Assembly (NCBI GenBank): GCA_023362775.1
Contig: JALMGJ010000001.1
Location: 59,737,501-59,801,500 of the forward strand
DNA from: Charina bottae
Lineage: Eukaryota > Chordata > Lepidosauria > Squamata > Charinaidae
Direction of reading: 5' to 3'
Length of the DNA: 64,000 nt
Shown: positions 62,497 through 64,000 of the stretch, in pieces
How the letters are laid out: each line of letters opens with the position of its first letter
Numbering within the stretch: the stretch's first letter is position 1
Notes under the pieces: model-generated
Database searches by the model: none
What the model was told of the DNA's origin: nothing
What the model saw: the letters and a program-made list of their open reading frames with translations, nothing else
Program-made: the position numbers and the translations under genes

Positions 62497-62923
62497 AACT
62501 TTAACCTCAAGTACTTGTCTGGAGGGAAGAATTTTTTGGCAGATGCTCTATCACGGTTGCCTCAACACGTCAGAGAGAGGAGGTGGTAGACTCAATTATT
62601 CCAACCCAGCAGTTGGGAATGGCCGCAGTTACAAGGAGTCAGAAGTCCGCACCAAGTTTAAAAGTGGAAGAAACATTAAAGACTGAATTACTTCCTGAGT
62701 TAAAGAAGGATGCTTGGTTGCAAGCCAATAAAACAAACCTGACAGAAAAACAGGGGTTTTGGTGGAGTGGTGATAGGCTGTATTTTCCAGAACTGTTGTG
62801 ATGAAAAATACTTGAGGGATGTCATGATGCCAAGTCAGCTGGCCACTTTGGGTTCTTGAAAACTTTGCATCTATTGAGACGGCAATTTTGGTGGCCATCT
62901 TTATGCAAAGATGTAGAGGAGTA
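62497..62923 (+). pseudogene. Gypsy RNase H end and integrase zinc-binding domain
   Basis: Translation resumes after the L1 with FNFNLKYLSGGKNFLADALS-like codons and RLPQH, the end of RNase H. The frame 62583-62801 (SIIPTQQLGMAAVTRSQKSA, DAWLQANKTNLTEKQGFWWS) is the linker. It is followed by CHDAKSAGHFGFLKTLHLLR, RQFWWPSLCKDVEEY: the first half (His pair) of the HHCC integrase zinc finger. The solo LTR then interrupts. Confidence 0.88.
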
Positions 62924-63648
62924 TGATGGGATGTATGCTGGCTTAAAGGGAAAAACCAAGGCTTGAGAATAAACAGACAAGAATGCAGCTTTTTAGGGCT
63001 AACAGTGTTTACTGGTAGCATAAGGCAATAAATGCAGATATAGTACATTATTGCAAAAAAGGTAAAACAAAAACAAACTTATAAGCAGAGATACGTGTAT
63101 TGATCCCAGGGCCAGAGTTCACGCCACGGCCTATACACAAAGGCAGGCATATCTGCTCTGCTCAGCCCTTAGAAGTAGGATACACACACAAACATGACTA
63201 ACAAGACCAGACAGACGTCAAGAAACCAAGAAGTATAGAACACCATTTTGCATGGTTGTATATTCAGTTCTTCTAGCTCTCTGATTGGCTGGAAGTTAGC
63301 TGTGACACACACCAGGCCTAAAGCATTAGGCCTAAAGCACATAGCATGACCTGCTATTGGGTAGCAGTGCTGCATCTAAGCACTGAGTTCCCCCCCTCCT
63401 TGCTCAGGGGGCCTGGGCAAGGCTTCCCACAGAAGGAAATCAGGAGGATTTGTTCTCATGGGAAGATTTCCATTGCTAGCCATAACATGGTACCTTCTCG
63501 CTCCCTATCTCATGAAGATGTAAACAACGCCATTCAAAATTATGGGAATGCTTGTTATCTAGCCACCTGGCGTTCACGTCATCATGAGAACGCTTTGCTG
63601 GTAAAGGATGCAATTTGCCAAAACACTTCTCATATGGGTAATCTGACA
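62924..63648 (-). mobile_element. Solo LTR, 725 bp, inside the Gypsy integrase, 5-bp TSD
   Basis: Plus-strand ends TGATGGG...TCTGACA and the flanking GAGTA copies (62919-62923 and 63649-63653) define it. On the minus strand it is homologous end to end with the solo LTR at 16617-17347 (TGTCAGATT start). Removing it restores DVEEY-VASSP in the integrase. Confidence 0.95.
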
Positions 63649-64000
63649 GAGTATGTAGCCAGCTCCCCAACATGTGCAATGGCTAAAAGAATGGGGGGCA
63701 AACCCAGAGGACTGTTGCAGAACGTGGCGAGCCCCACCCAAGCTTGGAAGCAGATAGCTATGGATTTTATAGTGGACTTACCAGAGAATCAAAAGAAAAC
63801 AGTGATTTGGGTAGTGACTGATTCGTTTTCAAAGCAAGCCCATATAATTCCTTGTACTAGTATACCTAATGCTGGACAGTTGGTCAAGATGTTTGTGCAA
63901 CACATCTATAGATTACATGGGACATCCAAACGGATTATAAGCAACCTGGGGGTACTGTTCACCTCCAAATTCTGGAGGGCATTTTTGAAACTGATTGGGG
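63649..64000 (+). pseudogene. Gypsy integrase catalytic core, incomplete at the window edge
   Basis: EYVASSPTCAMAKRMGGKPR is the second half of the zinc finger, with one cysteine replaced by Ser. Then AWKQIAMDFIVDLPENQKKT (first catalytic Asp in MDFIVDLP), VTDSFSKQAHIIPC and RIISNLGVLFTSKFW follow. The last block normally contains the second catalytic Asp (SDRG pattern), and here it reads SNLG, so the residue is changed to Asn. The remainder lies beyond 64000. Confidence 0.9.

Larger units (their letters stand above)
56340..64000 (+). mobile_element. Ty3/gypsy LTR retrotransposon, interrupted and cut by the window edge
   Basis: Gag, protease, RT, RNase H and integrase follow in gypsy order (integrase last). 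AATAAAAGTCTCTGTTTTAA at about 56360, ending near ATCACAACCATCACA (56388-56402), may be the end of the 5' LTR. Three later insertions split it: BovB (59608-61671), L1 (61709-62480) and a solo LTR (62924-63648), each with TSDs. The integrase runs off the right edge. Gag and RT style resemble the chromodomain/sushi-ichi branch known in fish and reptiles. Frequent stops show it is dead. Confidence 0.92.

Overview
This is a nuclear vertebrate window, almost certainly from a squamate reptile (lizard or snake). The pointers are BovB (RTE) LINEs, tRNA-derived SINEs that share the BovB 3' tail (Sauria-SINE type), squamate-style L1, CR1/L2 and Penelope elements, hAT elements and AGAT/GGAT-type microsatellites. 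I find no host protein-coding exon I can defend, no functional tRNA or rRNA gene, and no prokaryotic-type operon. The window is a gene-poor, repeat-dense tract. Nearly every open frame is a fragment of transposable-element protein or an accident of tandem repeats.

Layout. 1-1400: 5' part of an antisense BovB. 4679-11925: one old L1 with decayed target-site duplications (TSDs). It was later hit by a Penelope element (5414-7985, itself hit by a young L1 at 6178-6801), a Sauria-type SINE, a LINE fragment, an L1 3' tail and a 255-bp hAT MITE. 13.8-14.8 kb: CR1 remnant. 15293-16549: a large GC-rich inverted repeat bounded by TATAAGACGAC-type termini. 16617-17347: solo LTR. 19.4-22.1 kb: SINEs and an antisense L1 5' end. 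22843-23717: hAT element carrying a 117-bp minisatellite. 26.5-27.0 kb: unique AT-rich sequence. 28.5-29.07 kb: CpG-island-like block. 32032-33278: internally deleted L1. 38-45.3 kb: CR1 interrupted by a full-length Ty1/copia element (39486-44986), itself hit by an L2/CR1-type LINE. 49945-51949: 2-kb hAT element with a CCAAT-box minisatellite, nested hairpins and a GC-rich, promoter-like interior. 53.4-54.1 kb: antisense CR1. 55.3-56.1 kb: antisense LTR element end. 56.4-64.0 kb: Ty3/gypsy element running off the window, interrupted by a BovB (intact 674-aa frame), an L1 and a solo LTR.

How it fits together. Many insertions have readable TSDs (5 bp for LTR elements, 8 bp for hAT, 10-16 bp for L1, BovB and Penelope), so relative ages can be ordered. 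The best candidates for something new are the long GC-rich palindrome, the 2-kb hAT that seems to carry a foreign promoter/exon-like block, and the minisatellites grown inside two hAT elements. The Copia element matters because such elements are rare in amniotes and its primer-binding site matches the anticodon arm of initiator tRNA-Met.

Limits. All family assignments are by eye from protein motifs and known consensus sequences. Boundaries without a TSD are approximate.
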